NCBI GenBank assembly: GCA_013115135.1
Contig: JABANP010000432.1
Location: 1 to 45,583, forward strand
Direction of reading: 5' to 3'
Source: Perkinsus olseni
Lineage: Eukaryota > Perkinsozoa > Perkinsida > Perkinsidae
Length of the DNA stretch: 45,583 nt
In this document: piece by piece, positions 22,116 to 34,399 of the stretch
How the letters are laid out: each line of letters begins with the position of its first letter
Numbering within the stretch: the first letter of the stretch is position 1
The notes under the pieces: generated by a model
What the model was told of the DNA's origin: nothing
The model's database searches: none
Seen by the model: only the letters and a program-made list of their open reading frames with translations
Made by a program: the position numbers and the translations under genes

Positions 22116-22291
22116 TAGGTCAATGCGAGATACAAGCAATCCATACAATCAGCTACAGAGCGTTCCTTATCGATCGATCAGTAGCTACAGTTCCTAAGTT
22201 GGTCTGCTTATAGACATAATTCACTTTCATTCCCGTTGGGTTACGCGGTCACAGTGGTAGCAGCTCCTCTCTCACGCCTTCAACGCACCCT

Positions 22292-22313
22292 ACTAGGGCC
22301 CCTAGTCTAGAGG
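22292..22313. repeat. Palindromic excision scar, one base degraded
   Basis: T is ACTAGGGG; last copy reads CTAGAG. Confidence 0.75.
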
Positions 22314-22398
22314 TGTGTTACATCCACCGACTTATGTCTACTCCGAGGATTTCAGCACTCACAGAATCATGCGCCCAGCAATTGGGCCTACAGTGTAA

Positions 22399-22420
22399 GT
22401 TGAGCTGCTCAACTTGAGCA
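22399..22420. repeat. Palindromic excision scar, complete
   Basis: T is GTTGAGCA; all 22 positions fit. Confidence 0.9.
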
Positions 22421-22761
22421 ACCATAGGCCTATCGAATCATCTCATTGTTTTTTGACCGCATTGTACATTACATTTCGAAAGCGACGCCGAAATTTCTAC
22501 GCTGCTTGGAGCGAATTGTTCCGTCCACGCTAGTCTTATTCTACCCCTTCCGTGCACTCTCCCGTACTAGTCATTCTCTCCAAGGATCTTACATCCACGA
22601 TTGCTCCAATCGTTGAACCTCGTCGACGTTCTCCTCTCGAAAAATGCGAAGTATTGCGAGAAGGACGACCACCTCGCCCGCAAGACCATACGGCACAGTG
22701 GCACGGTATCGTCGAGCGGATATTGCTAGAGGTTCCCCTGTACACTCCCGACAGCTCAGAC

Positions 22762-22783
22762 CGTCCGACTCGGACAGTCCGAG
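22762..22783. repeat. Palindromic excision scar, inner 20 nt exact
   Basis: T is CGTCCGAG; inner 20 nt exact, second spacer A where G is expected. Confidence 0.85.
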
Positions 22784-22811
22784 TCAGACAGATTCGAATT
22801 CCGAGATTCCG

Positions 22812-22836
22812 GTGTCAATTTGACACCGGTGTCAAA
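22812..22836. repeat. Longer variant of the palindromic scar
   Basis: T is GTGTCAAA: GTGTCAA, then TTTGACAC, then three extra bases CGG, then TGTCAAA. The extra CGG continues the reverse complement of the left flank (CCG before GTGTCAA), as if the left palindromic overhang had been 11 nt. Confidence 0.75.
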
Positions 22837-23379
22837 GTAGCAACCCATACAGTGTCATTTGATGCAGTTTCAATCAGTGCACATCGACCCAGTAGTACTG
22901 AGCCTAGTACAGTGCCGTACTCAGAATTTTCGTTCGTTCAAGGGACTTGGGTGAACGAGTATGAGGACCCCTTGTCCATGGGCCCAAAGAGCAGTGCTAT
23001 GAGTGTTACGCATTACCCTCGGAACACATCGGCGGCAGCAGCCCAATGGACTAGAGGTTCGGGCCCATGGCTTTGAAAGGCTTGTAGGTGGCAAGGTTCC
23101 ACCTTTATGCCGAGTTAGGCGCACTCAAGCATAGACACCGGACAATCAATTGTCACAACTGATGCATGCCGGTTCCATTTACGTAGTAATACAGCACCAT
23201 CTCGTGAGGGCTGGTATCACATTCTCGGCATGCAGCCTCTGTTAGATACGCCGATACCGCATCGGCGATGCGCTGGTTGATATCTCTGCAGCTTGTGAGT
23301 GGCCTGGTACGCCTCCCACGAGGGTCTGGATCTCACAGCTCAACACTGATAAATTCAAGATCTGAAGGCACTCGATAAA
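22837..23379. other. Gene-free, scattered inverted repeats
   Basis: CCATGGGCCC at 22977-22986 pairs with GGGCCCATGG near 23061-23070; TCGTTCA/TGAACGA flank 22930-22957; CGCCGAT/ATCGGCG near 23249-23267. The plus-strand frame 22552-23076 spans two scars and is unlikely to be coding. Confidence 0.5.
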
Positions 23380-26300
23380 TCATGCTGCGTCATGATGGAT
23401 CATGGGACTATTTCCTGGAGACTCGTAGGGTGCCTCTCTTCGTCCTCCATCTGGCCGATCCTCGGCACTACTAAACATTCCTCCTTCCTGCCAGTCGTTG
23501 TCTGCCAGCTGCCCTGCAGCATTTTCAGCGATACCGTCGCTTCTGGCCACTATACTCTTGGCTCCAGTCTCTAGATTCGCGCTCGTCTCAACCGTACCTT
23601 CCTCTATGGGGTCGTTGCTTAGCTCAGCTTCCCCTGTAGCATCATGTACCTCCTCATGAACTCCGGTCAACTCTGAGTTTGATTCGCCGCTAATCTCTCC
23701 GGCCTCAACGGTGTTTCCCGATGGTCTGCGGGCTCCTTCCTCACCGAACTTTCCTATCCGCTGCTCTCTCGCGCTGCTGGATATTCTCTCGCTTCCCTTC
23801 GTGGGTTTGAGGTCAATATCACGATGACTGTCCGTCATCCTAGTTAGCTCCGATTGAATACTAGCGATAGTCTTGTTGATGTCTTCGACATGCCCTTTCA
23901 CCTAGTCGTATACAATAATGATACTCAGTCACGAGTTCTGCTGCCGACCCACCGCGTCTGCCACGGTGATAGACATCCCCTGCTTTGCCGATTCCCATTC
24001 CCTTCGGATGGTGTGTCTGAATGCCTCCGTGGTGTTTTCCACCTTGAGGAGTTTATCCTCAATATTCGTGTACCTAGACAGGAGACGTCCGCCGTTCGCT
24101 GTACTTCCTTCCTGATCTACCAAGCACAGACACCCACCTCTCTTCAGCTTCCATCGCGGATCTCTCTCGGTCAACCTCGAGGGTAGCTCTGACACCAGCT
24201 GACATGCTATCTGAGCACACGATCATGAATTCCGAATGGAGCGGTACGATTAATCACTGCGAGAATGCGAACCTACCCAAGTCCTCCCTCAATTTCTGCA
24301 CCTCATCCTTGGTTATAGTATTCTTCTGCTTCAGCATGACTGTACGATCCTCGAGCATCCTCTGATAATGTGATACCTCCAGCGGCGACTATCAATCGGT
24401 CGGTAATTATCATCACCTTCAATTGTCCAGCAGTCTCACTCAATGCCACACTCTGTCTACTTGATTCATCCCCTACTATAGCCTCGCATGCCTCTCTAGT
24501 GTTATCTATATCGTCCTGAGGGCCATCGTAGGAGACTAGCAAAGACAGCACCTACCTGTAGACGTTTGATGTAAGCGTCCATATCATCTTTAATGGTGTC
24601 CACCTTCTCCGAGAGTAGATGCTGCTCAGCTGACTTGGCTGTCCTCTGATGACCGAGACACTAGATCGGTATCCACTACAGTCTGGGCACAGTCACCACC
24701 TTCAGATCTTCCGTCACCGCTTGAAGCTTCTCCCCCAAGTTCCTCGTCGAAGAGGTGATGTCCTCATCCAAACGAGCCACCTCTCCTCTCAGCTCGTCCC
24801 CGATCGACCTCATCGAGGCCTAACAACCGTCGGGAGTCGAACGACCCTGACCGCTGATCAGCCCGACCTTCATGGTAGTTGACTGCCTTTCGATCTCTCT
24901 AGCCAGTTGAAGTTCACGATCGTCAACCTCCTTACCCCATCTTTTCCATGGCCGCGTTAATAGCTGCGATATCTACGTAGCAGCAAGAGTAGCCTCTCTC
25001 TTTGCTGGTTACTATCTAATCGTAATCACCTCGCTGGATTGTGCCCGTACTCTCTTCAAGACTATGGGAGAGGTTTTTATGGAGGCTTTCCATCTGCTCA
25101 TGCGTCCGAGTGCCGAGTGAAGAAATCAGATGGCGGAGTTGCGCATCAATCGCAGCACATCTGAACACGGCCTCTGCGACACTGGCTTCAACGAGACTTT
25201 CTTAATCATGCTACTTCATAATCTCTACAGAGCTATAAGGAATGTGATGTAGTTGTGTGCGGATACACGTGCCTCACATGGTGCACTGCTATTCCGAGGT
25301 CACCTCATGCTATTCGAGTCTATCTGCTACGAATCCTCACTTGTCAGATATCTCCCGTCTGCTCCTCTCAATATCAGTCTCGTTCCTCTCAGCCTTCGCA
25401 GCGCTCTCCGCCGATAGTCTCGCCATTTGTGAGCTGATATCCTAACAAGGTTAGGCGAACCTCCATAGCCATTCGGTGTGACCTAATTTGTATCTTACAT
25501 GAGTACTCGAAGATACTGCTTGGCCTAAACTCTGCAAACACCTCTGTATGCTGGAGATACCGGATGATATCTTAGTCGCTGCTGTGATGACCTAGTGCCG
25601 GTGGCCGACCTCAGTAGCCATTCCGTGGCGCATGGACTACTTGAGTTTGGATTCGTTCATCAAGCAGATGAATCTTCCCGTCTGCCTCGTCCTTCTGCGA
25701 TTCTAATCTCATCGAGACCTCATCGATCAACCTGATAACTGCAGCATCCCAAGGTGGACAATAGTGTGTAATCGCCCCTCACATCCTCGTGGCCTCGTCC
25801 ATCACTCTAGTTCGTTCTACAATTGCCTCCTTGGTTGCCTCCAATCGCCTCTTCTGATGCGTTTCAGCGCTGTGTAGGGCCTTTACAGCACGATCAATAC
25901 TCTCTTGTAATGTTCGATTGCCGCCTATCATGAAGCCTTCATTTGCCTCCTAGTTGCGTTGTAGGAGATCTCACTTTTGACCAGATCCTCTACAGATCGT
26001 AATGCTTTATCTATGGCTTCAACCTCGCCACCGAGGCTCTCAGAAGCAAAGCTGAATATCCTCTTGAAGATGCACTCTGGTGAGGGTCAACTTGTCATCC
26101 ACATCCTGGACCACCTTGCACATCTGAGGTCCCCATCCGACGCTCTACTTCTACAGCTACTGCCCACCATCTTCCACCTCTCCTCCTCCTTCTTCGCCCA
26201 ACGCTTCTCACTCTTCTCACTCTGCCCCTCCACGAGCTCATCAACTCTCATCTTCTCAACCTCCATGAGATGTTCGCAGGATGCGATGATTCTGCCCTCG

Positions 26301-29300
26301 CTAGCTTTGAGTAGCTGGCTAACCTGATCGCACCAAACACCAGTCGACATCTGCACGACGATGAGACTCAATACCGTCGAGTTGATAGAGTCTCGTTGCC
26401 AACCATCAGTTTCCTACCTGCTGGTCAACACACTCCTGGCTGACCTTCGCCATTTTATTAACTGCCAAGCGGATATCATTGAGGTGCCTGGCCACTCCTT
26501 GAGAAGCTTGAGCGAGCTTATCATCCAATCTCCCTTCCATCGCCTCGAGATGGCCTAAAGATGCCAAGCAGGGCACTGCTGGGTCCAAGCCACGCAGGAT
26601 TAGACCCCTGCCTACCATTCATCGCCCTCCGCTTCTCCTCCTCTTCCTCTACGAGGCCAGCGATGCGTCGTTGCAGATTCTCCTCTCGCTGTGCTCCCTC
26701 GTTGGCCACATGTTGTCGATTCTACCACACCTCCGTCAGTTCCACTCAAATGTCCGCTTCACCTCTTCAGCTGCCCGATCGATGGCTCCTCTTGCACTGT
26801 GCTTCGACCTTCCTTGTCTCCTCCCGTATTTTCGCGTCGAGAGCTCCTCTCTGCTCAACGATCGAGTCTCGCAATCTTCTACAAGCATCCGAGACCTCCG
26901 ACACTCTACCCTCCCACTGCCGCTGCCAGTCAGTGAATCTGCCAGTGGCGGGAACGTTGTCACTACTGATGACCAACACTAGACGGCCATACCGTTTATT
27001 ATCATCATCCCCACCGGCGTCTAGGCGAGCTGCCAAGCCTGCTACCATTCCCTCGAGCCGGGACACTTCTGACGCAAGGAGCTCTCTCGTCTGCCCAACA
27101 CTCTTCGTAACAGCCGCTGAGGTTGCCTCCACCTCCTGCATAGAGAATACACACTGGAAGACCGACCCTTGTGCAGTGGACGTACTTCCCTCAGTCTCCG
27201 CTCGAGCTGTTCCAAGTTCTCTTTCCCCGCGATCGAGATATCACCCAACCTCTCACCCAGGTCCTGGATTCTATCACAACACTCGTCGTGGTTCGAGGCT
27301 ACAGTTGATGTCAGACTGCCGAGCTTATCATCAACATATCTGACCGAGGGATCCAATAATAACAGGAACGCAGCAGAGGACCATCAGCACCTGCTCAGCC
27401 GATCGGCCCGCTCTGCATCATCCGCCGACCTCCTCTGCATCTTCCTCTTCATAGAGTCTAGTTGTTTCTGTATCTCGCGGGTACTGGTGACCTACTCCAC
27501 CGTAGCTCATCCACCTCATAACGGAAGGCTACTACTTGTGATGCCGCAACGCCTTTGATGGCGTCCCGGAAGGAGGCAGCCAGGCTGTGGCACTCCTCCG
27601 CCCTCTGGGAGGCCTCCTTCGCAAGAGCATCACTGAGAGCTTGCTGAGCCGCCGATACCTCCTTTCCGAGTGCCCCTCAGAGACTCGAGCATCGTTACCT
27701 GTACGAACAGGTGAGCGGTACATGACGATGAGGGCATCTGGTGCACACATGGGTACCTCGAAGGTCGCCATCTTCTCCAGGATATCACCCCTTCATTGCC
27801 TTGGCTTGGTCTGCATTGAAGCTCCTCCCATGAACCTCCGCTATAACCCTCGATAGGGTCTAATATGAGGAAGTGGGCACCTCCGACTACAGCAGCTCCG
27901 CACCTCCAGCTGCTGTGAAGCCTGCATTGCTGATCTCGTTGCAACTCTCGAGTCAGCACCAGCCGACTCTACTCTCCCCTAGAAGAGAAGAGCTATTCAC
28001 AACTCGATGAGTCCGGTCACCTCCAAGGCAGCTAGAGACTTCCTCAGCTCGGCCACTTGAGTCGTGGTCGTATCACGTAGTTCCGTTGTAGCGGCTTCGG
28101 ACCGGCGCTGCTGTTCGGATGTCAGAGTTCGTATGAGGCTGACGAGGTCATCATGCATCAGCCGTACTGCCTGAGGACAGATCTTTGGGTGAGTGAGAGT
28201 CAGTTTACGAGGAACCCCACCTCCTCCCTTCCCTTAGTAGACTCTGCTACTGCCGTCTCCCGAGCTCTAGCCACAGTCCCTTCCATCTCGGTTCGTGCAG
28301 ATAATAACTGATGATCGGAGGAGTCGAGCAGGCCAACCAGGGTCCTCTCTCCCTCACCAATGCAAGTGAGGTCGTCGTATCGTCGTGCCACCTCGAGAGA
28401 GCATGCCTCCTTCACTGCAGCTACTTGCCGTGATACAAGGCTAGTCACAGCGGCAGCATCCAGAGAAGAGGGACTTCGCGGTCCTACCCTCCGAAAGATC
28501 TCCACCTACACCACCAATCAGTCGGTTTCCTCCCAGTATTCCTCCCGAGGTACCTTTGCCGTCCCTCTCCATGATGCTGTCCATTTTACCTCCAACTCCC
28601 AACAGGCCGACACTCAATCGACTCATCTGCTCCCTCAACTCCGCCAATACTTCCCCTTGCTCTTCGACGGTCGTCATCAGACCATCTGCCAACATGCTAG
28701 GCAAAGACATCTACAGAGCCCCCTACTCTGAGCGATCATCTTCTGTGCGATCGCCTCCACTCTATGGTCCGCCATCCCTTCGGTCTCGGCTTCGATGGCT
28801 GCCACCCGAGTCCGCAGATCAACCTGCGCTCTACTCGCACCGCGCAGCTGCCGAGCCATCGTTGTGAACTCGGTACGGGCCTGCTCGTTTATCTAAGACG
28901 CCAAGGACGCCGTCTCTCATATCCCCAACCACTCGTATACAATTATCACCAACAACTACTGCAACGACTACAAAGGTACTCCTGCGTGTTAACTAGGGTG
29001 TACGTGATTGATGTCCCCTTGCAGACGGTACTGACGTTACCATTGATATTTGCCTCTGGAGCTTCCTCAATAGCTGCCCGTCAATCTGGTTCTGGGCATC
29101 CATCCTCTCCCCAACAGCCTCCAACCTGTCCTCTTGCTTCTCCAAACGTTCCACTATGTACGCCATCTGTAAAAGTACATTGTGTAACGAAGGAATGCTG
29201 CACGAGGCCGCTAGCATAGCACCGCTATGCCATGCTAGTAGCATGATGCTACAGCAACAGCACCGATGCATAGGAGCCTCAATTTCGTATACGGCTTAGC

Positions 29301-29667
29301 AGCATCGCTTCTCGTTTGCGGCATTCTTCCGTTACAGACTGTACACACTCCCATAGTGCACTTCCACAGAGTCCACCGTAGTCGGACGAGAGGCCTCACC
29401 TGTTGCCGCAGCGTGGCGACCCCGGCCGCCTCATCCTCGTAGGGGAGGCTCTCCTTGGTAAGCGGACCCGTCGATGAGTTCGGAGACCGCCAGTCGCTAC
29501 CTAAGGGGACAAAGACTACTCAAGTGCTGCGAGTTTCGGAGGTATACCTCAGGATTCGAGCCCTCTGGCGACTTCGGTGACAGTCCACCGAGCTCAGCTC
29601 TGAAGTTACCGGCGGCCCCTCCGCTCGGGAGGCCTGCTGCATTTAATGGTGGCAGTTGGGTTGCCAT
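23380..29667 (-). CDS. Long multi-exon coiled-coil protein
   Basis: The minus strand shows a chain of charged heptad-like exons separated by short GT-AG introns. Likely start at 29667 (MATQLPPLNAAGLPSGG). Clear exons include SLPYEDEAAGVATLRQQ before a GTGAGG donor; MAYIVERLEKQEDRLEAV ending near 29040 at a GTAACG donor; and LEQLERRLRE joined across a 50 bp GTACGT...GCAG intron to EVEATSAAVTKS (near 27140). The last exon, VKGHVEDINKTIASIQSE, is followed by an acidic tail ending at 23380. Full exon boundaries were not resolved. No motor, kinase or other domain is visible; a structural or cytoskeletal role is a guess. Confidence 0.6.
29231..29252. repeat. Palindromic excision scar, complete, in an intron
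   Basis: T is CATGCTAC; all 22 positions fit. It lies in an intron of the coiled-coil gene, next to hairpin GCATAGC/GCTATGC. Confidence 0.9.
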
Positions 29668-30098
29668 GGAGGCGACCGGAGTTCAACTGAAGCTAAGGCC
29701 TCCGAGCCGGCTGTCCGTAGCCAAGCACTAAATGGCATGTCTCATCTACTGAGACGGCAGTTATCTATTCGTCCTTAATTTGATAGGCCTGTCAGGATTG
29801 GTGCTCTAGTTGACACCGTTGACAACACGGAGCATAGTTGACTACCGTCCTAGGGTAAGCCGCCACTCAGCAGGCAGCTAGTCCATCCTATACGAGGGTC
29901 CGCGTCGGTACCTGTGGCTCGATGAGTGATCTGTCAGCAAACCATGAAGAGAACGGCGACCTTCAGGTGGTCATTGGTACATTGACATACTCAACCTCTC
30001 GTCTGACGAAATACAAAATCTTCCACCTCCTAGGAAGTTAGAGGAATCGTAAGAGAGCAAGAGTACAAGCATATCTATGCTACTACTACCATTACTAC
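29668..30098. other. Intergenic, nothing recognised
   Basis: Upstream flank of the coiled-coil gene and downstream flank of the TMBIM gene, both on the minus strand. No palindromic scar or RNA signature seen. Confidence 0.5.
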
Positions 30099-31621
30099 TC
30101 ATCGAGCAGCTCCGACAATCGTTAAAACAAAAAGGAATAAATTGATTATGTCCATATACAACATCAAAGCCCCGGCAATGTACTGGTCGACTCCCAGCTG
30201 CGACCTGCGATTCTTACCACCCACTATCATTTGGGTATCAATGACCAGGTATATCGAGAAGACCAACGCCCCTATAGATCCATACACAATTTGAAGATAC
30301 CTGTTAGTGGGCAAGAATATCATAACCAAGCCCATGAAAACCAGTACCATCAAGAGGACCAATGCGAAGGGCTGATAACCGGTAAAATCTGTCTTGATGA
30401 AGAAGGCGAAGAGTGTTAGTACAAAGACCGCAGCGGCGGTGGAGCCGGCAGCTATCAAGACTGCCTCGGTGTCATAATAAACGCAAATGAAGCCAATCAT
30501 GAGGCCCATCGAGGCCGTGAATATGAAAAGAAGAATGTAGTTGATCGGAACCTACAGCGGTGAGAGATTCTCAAGGCATCAGGGATAGGGCAACAGTCAT
30601 TACCTTCTGGCTGGCTTTTGGTACACATACCAATACGATGAGAGTTGCGAACATGACTGCCATGCTTAGCCACATTACCCAGACGTAATCGTTAACGAAC
30701 TCCAATGCCCAATCATCTCTACCGTATACAAATGGGAACGCTATCATTGATGTTACAACCAACTGGGCGCAGAGGATACCGTACACCTGATGAGAATAGT
30801 ACCTTATGGATGCACGGGAGATGAGAGGAATAAAGAAACGAAAAACTGCCATCACTGAGCGCTTACACTAGAACGCCAGGCTAAGTCACGAGACTCTGGC
30901 GGTATGGCACGTCTGCATCACTTAGGCCACGCACCGCAAGGCATGTAGTCTGCCCGATAGTATTATCAGCCGACCATCAGAAGGTCCCCGGTTCAATACT
31001 ACCTTCTTAATAAAATTATTCCGAACGTCCTTCGAAGTATCCGGTCCAAACTCTATTATTTGAACCTACATAGACAACAACATCCTCCCCTCCGCTGCCG
31101 AGGCTCCCTCATTACATCAGCCGCCTGGATGTATGCTGGAGGGGGCGGCGGCGGTGAGGTCTGCGAGTATCCATAGTTTTGTTCGTAATAACCATACCTG
31201 AAGAAGGTAGGCTATTAGGCGATGCAAGGAGATATGGCGCAGCAATTGATTGGCATAATAGAGGTCGTCGAACCCCGAGATGCGGCTACCGCGTCGCCAC
31301 GATTTGAGTAATATCCACCGATCCAAATTGTGGGGTAACAAAGAGCGGGTCAGTCGCGGGGTTGGAGGCCCTCTGTGATGAGTGGTAGAAGAGCGTTACA
31401 TAGTGATATCACAGACGATTGAGCATGCGAATGGAGCCCCTCGACCCGAGAGCCCACGAAACCAGATAGAAGATTTCGTTATTCCGATAAGAAGGTATGA
31501 CCAGCAGCATCCCCCTTCTCCTTTATTACGTTGCCTGTTGTTGCTGTTGTGGATAGTAGTACTGGTTGGCAGGCTTAGGCTGGCCTATCACCACTCCCTG
31601 GACTACCTGGGGATGAGACAT
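30099..31621 (-). CDS. TMBIM: Lifeguard/BAX-inhibitor family (TMBIM) membrane protein
   Basis: Spliced minus-strand model: 31530-31621, 31070-31197, 30604-30854 and 30099-30551, 924 nt, 307 residues, usual for lifeguard proteins. Phases (2, 1, 0) agree at all three introns (332, 215 and 52 bp). The N-terminus is Gln/Tyr/Pro rich (YYYPQQQQQ, then SPPPPPPAY), as in lifeguards. Seven hydrophobic segments follow. NYILLFIFTASMGLMIGF and the C-terminal signature YLVIDTQMIVGG ... MDIINLFLFVL are diagnostic. Family members are ER/Golgi channels or Ca2+ leak proteins that restrain cell death. Intron 2 contains a tRNA-like B-box sequence. Confidence 0.92.
30940..31005 (+). other. tRNA-like B-box sequence inside TMBIM intron 2
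   Basis: AAGGTCCCCGGTTCAATACTACC resembles a tRNA variable loop, T arm and acceptor end (split here as AAGGTCCCC, GGTTCAATACT, ACC). No complete cloverleaf. Antisense to the gene. Confidence 0.3.
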
Positions 31622-32290
31622 GATGGTCTAAAATAACAGAATCTTTAGTGGGGAGGTCTCACAAAGCAAGTCCGGTGGCTGGAGACAGGTTGGCAAGAGG
31701 GGCACTATCATAAATTCCAATACGGAATATCATCACCGTCCACTACAGGTGACAGGAAATTATTGAGCGATATCTATGAGGCTTAAACCTAATACTAGGC
31801 CCCTCGTTTGAGTATCGGCATTGAGGATGAGCATCTGCCCATCTCTTCTCAGCACAGCGGGCTAGGACTGCTCGAAGTTCTTAGTAGCTCTGTTACGACA
31901 ACCCGTCTTTGCGCTGATGCCGCGTCGTAATCTTGCCTCACTAGCTCATCTTGCATTTCCTCAACGACATCAGTGTACTACGCAACTTGTTCAAGAGCAT
32001 GTGGACTGGGGACCTTTGCCGTGATCTAGTCGTACCTGTGACATACGTTGTTGATTGTAGTGAGTGCCTACGCGACACTCACTGCCATAAACCTAAGTCT
32101 TAGGTCCTAAGATGCTTCTAACTTCAAAGTTCTAAGTAGCAGGTCCTCCGACGACTGAAGCGAGCGACAAGGCGCCGCCGTAAAGGCGGTAACATAGCAA
32201 GCTCTTCAGCGAGAGCAGCGGCATCGCGGTGCACGAAACCTCGCAAAGTCATTTGTATGTACTCGCAGTTGTTGTTGTTATTAACTCTTA
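31622..32290. other. Intergenic region between divergent TMBIM and SLC35F6 genes
   Basis: Should hold both promoters; no recognisable core element. Contains a hairpin with 8-bp arms (AGTGAGTG/CACTCACT, about 32060-32084), a complete scar (32091-32112) and CCGCC/GGCGG near 32175. Confidence 0.5.
32091..32112. repeat. Palindromic excision scar, complete
   Basis: T is ACCTAAGA; all 22 positions fit. About 180 bp upstream of the SLC35F6 start codon. Confidence 0.9.
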
Positions 32291-33430
32291 ATGAGACAAA
32301 CAACACTCTACATCCTCGGGCTCCTCATTTTCGGATGCCTCAACACCATCATGAGTAAAGTACAATTCCAGATCATTTCTGTCGGCGTTGAAGGTCATCC
32401 CAAGTTTTTCAAGAAGCCCTGGTTCAACACCCTAACGATGTTCCTCGGCATGTGTGTTGTACTCATCATCCACTTCGTCACAGTCTGTTGGAAGCGCCGT
32501 CGGGTGCAGCAGAATCAGCCTCTACTCTCACGAGACCCACAACCCGAAACGTCCTTCAAGAAGGCCTCCTCGCTCATAGCCTTCCCCGCGGTACTCGACT
32601 TGGTAGCCACGGTCTTCTGCTTCCTTGGCCTGCTCTACAACTCAGCGTCTGTCTATCAGATGCTGCGGGGATCTATGATAGTATTCTCCGCCATTTTTTC
32701 CGTATTGTTCTTAAAGCGGCAGCTAAGGGCTTATCACTGGTTTGGGGTACTGATCTGTGTCGTGGCGGTTGTCGTGGTGGGTGTTGCGAACATGAAGAGC
32801 ACCACCACCTCTGTCGACGCGCCCTCCGACGAAACGCCTAGTCTTCGAGCCTTCGGTATGGTTATGATCATCCTCGGTCAGGTTGTACAGGCTCTTCAAG
32901 TAGTGGTTGAGGAACGTCTTCTACGACATCATACCATTGCCCCTTTCCTTATCACCGGTATGGAGGGCGTCTGGGGTACTCTCTTTATGTTCGTTATCGC
33001 CTTCCCCATCATTTATATGATACCCGGTGCTGATGCAGGAAGTGCTGAGAACCCCATCGACACTATGGTGATGATTGAGAACAGTACTGGGCTTCAATGG
33101 CTCATACTACTCTATATATTCTCAGTATTTACTTACAACATGTCTGGCATACTCGTAACCTACGCCTTGTCAGCCGTCCATCGTACCATGCTAGAGGCCT
33201 CGAGAACAGCTGTCATCTGGATTGTCGATTTGACTATCCACTCGATCGCCCCCAGCTCGCCGTTCGGTGAAGTGTGGACTATGTGGTCCTGGTTGCAGCT
33301 GTTTGGGTTTGGATTGCTGGTCTTCGGCCAGGCTGTGTACTCGGACATCATCCGTCTACCAGGATTCTACTATGACCTAACTCCACCGAAGCCTGAGTAT
33401 CTGCGCTCTCCCGCGGCGATGATGGGGTAA
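32291..33430 (+). CDS. SLC35F6: SLC35F6-like drug/metabolite-superfamily transporter
   Basis: Uninterrupted 379-codon frame with about ten hydrophobic segments. The N-terminus (GLLIFGCLNTIMSKVQFQ) matches the family's GSINTLSAKW region; later blocks SVYQMLRGSMIVFSAIFSV and QALQVVVEERLL align with SASSFQMLRG and IQMVLEEKF of SLC35F6. HRTMLEASRTAVIWIVDL corresponds to the TRMVLDSLRTVVIW block. The family is a lysosomal/endomembrane transporter of unclear substrate. Start is the first ATG after stops; length is normal (human 371). Intronless, unlike its neighbours. Confidence 0.93.
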   Translation: MRQTTLYILGLLIFGCLNTIMSKVQFQIISVGVEGHPKFFKKPWFNTLTMFLGMCVVLIIHFVTVCWKRRRVQQNQPLLSRDPQPETSFKKASSLIAFPAVLDLVATVFCFLGLLYNSASVYQMLRGSMIVFSAIFSVLFLKRQLRAYHWFGVLICVVAVVVVGVANMKSTTTSVDAPSDETPSLRAFGMVMIILGQVVQALQVVVEERLLRHHTIAPFLITGMEGVWGTLFMFVIAFPIIYMIPGADAGSAENPIDTMVMIENSTGLQWLILLYIFSVFTYNMSGILVTYALSAVHRTMLEASRTAVIWIVDLTIHSIAPSSPFGEVWTMWSWLQLFGFGLLVFGQAVYSDIIRLPGFYYDLTPPKPEYLRSPAAMMG

Positions 33431-33596
33431 TGTCCCGACGCCCCCGCCAAGTCTCAGTTACCGGGAGAAACTAGGCAGGTTACTATGCTTCTGATTGAGG
33501 TGCTGTTCGTATCACAGTTATTTCGATGCACGTCAGCTCTGTGTTGATAGTCTTCAATTAGTTCATGTCATTCATAGGATGATGGAGTTTCAGGAT

Positions 33597-33618
33597 TCTT
33601 AAAATTCAAGACTTGAAT
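33597..33618. repeat. Palindromic excision scar, one base degraded
   Basis: T is TCTTGAAT; first copy reads CTTAAA for CTTGAA. Confidence 0.75.
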
Positions 33619-33636
33619 CAGGTAAGATCAACGAGG

Positions 33637-33658
33637 ATCGTGAGTCACGATTCGTGGT
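33637..33658. repeat. Palindromic excision scar, degraded
   Basis: T is ATCGTGAC; the last copy reads TCGTGGT, two bases off. Confidence 0.65.
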
Positions 33659-33876
33659 CGTCTAATTCCATGAAGGGAATCCCCCAACCGACTCACTTGG
33701 TGTTCCGCCGATCGACTTTGTGTTCTGAGGACCTTCGGCGTGTGTTTTTATCGTCGAAGTATCCAGCTCGGATACTTCCTGTGATTCATCGCATTATTCG
33801 ATGATTTCCAGCAACACTCTTCCCGCTCAGAACCCTTGATTTCTGAGAGTCATCAGCCGCTTTCCAATTTGAGCGT

Positions 33877-33898
33877 ATTGAGGTCCTCAAGTTGAGGC
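33877..33898. repeat. Palindromic scar, inner 20 nt exact, outer bases differ
   Basis: Word TTGAGG appears as direct, inverted, direct with one-base spacers, but neither outer base pairs with its spacer, so it fits the 6-nt rather than the 8-nt form. Confidence 0.7.
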
Positions 33899-34293
33899 AG
33901 AAGCCGTCTCACGGTGAGATCCTCTGAATCCTCCTCTGTATCACTGCGCCTCCCCAGGATAAATCTCTGCGAGGAAATTTTCAGTCTCTTCGGGCGACGT
34001 CTCAAGTCACTTGTAATCGAATAATTTACTCGAGATTGGCTTGATTTTATCGTTACGTCTGCGAGGTCTACATCATATGACCGTTTGATATGAGCGGGGT
34101 GTCATATTTGTCAAACGAGCATATCTTGCCGCAGCTATCGTATTGTATAGGCGCAGTGAGTACGAAGCTCCCAAGTTCACCTTGGCAGTGAAGCCGTCCA
34201 TCGAAGATCTCCTGTTGGGGTACATTCATGCGGGATCCGAGAGAACCAAAAACTGCCTGGGTCACGAGAAACGAAGCGTGGAAAGTTATACTG

Positions 34294-34315
34294 TATGAGA
34301 TTCTCATAATGAGAA
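34294..34315. repeat. Palindromic excision scar, complete
   Basis: T is TATGAGAA; all 22 positions fit. Confidence 0.9.
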
Positions 34316-34399
34316 GCAGTCGGACACCTTCTACTGAAACTACTCGATTACTTCCACAAAGATTCCCAACAGCTGACACTGATGATCGCATTGACTTAC

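Larger units (their letters stand above)
33431..34399. other. Gene-poor stretch with four scars
   Basis: Holds scars at 33597, 33637, 33877 and 34294 plus hairpins GAAGTATCC/GGATACTTC (about 33755-33777) and CTCAGAA/TTCTGAG. Part of 34068-34400 may be further exon(s) of the minus-strand thioredoxin-like gene, but the frames there are interrupted. Confidence 0.5.

Noticed and set aside
22552..23076. 174-codon plus-strand frame
   Set aside because: It spans one scar and a scar variant plus several other palindromes, and has no family signal.
26561..27343. 260-codon plus-strand frame
   Set aside because: It lies opposite the coiled-coil gene, whose exons have heptad-like composition and good splice sites; the plus frame is Ser/Arg-rich with no domain.
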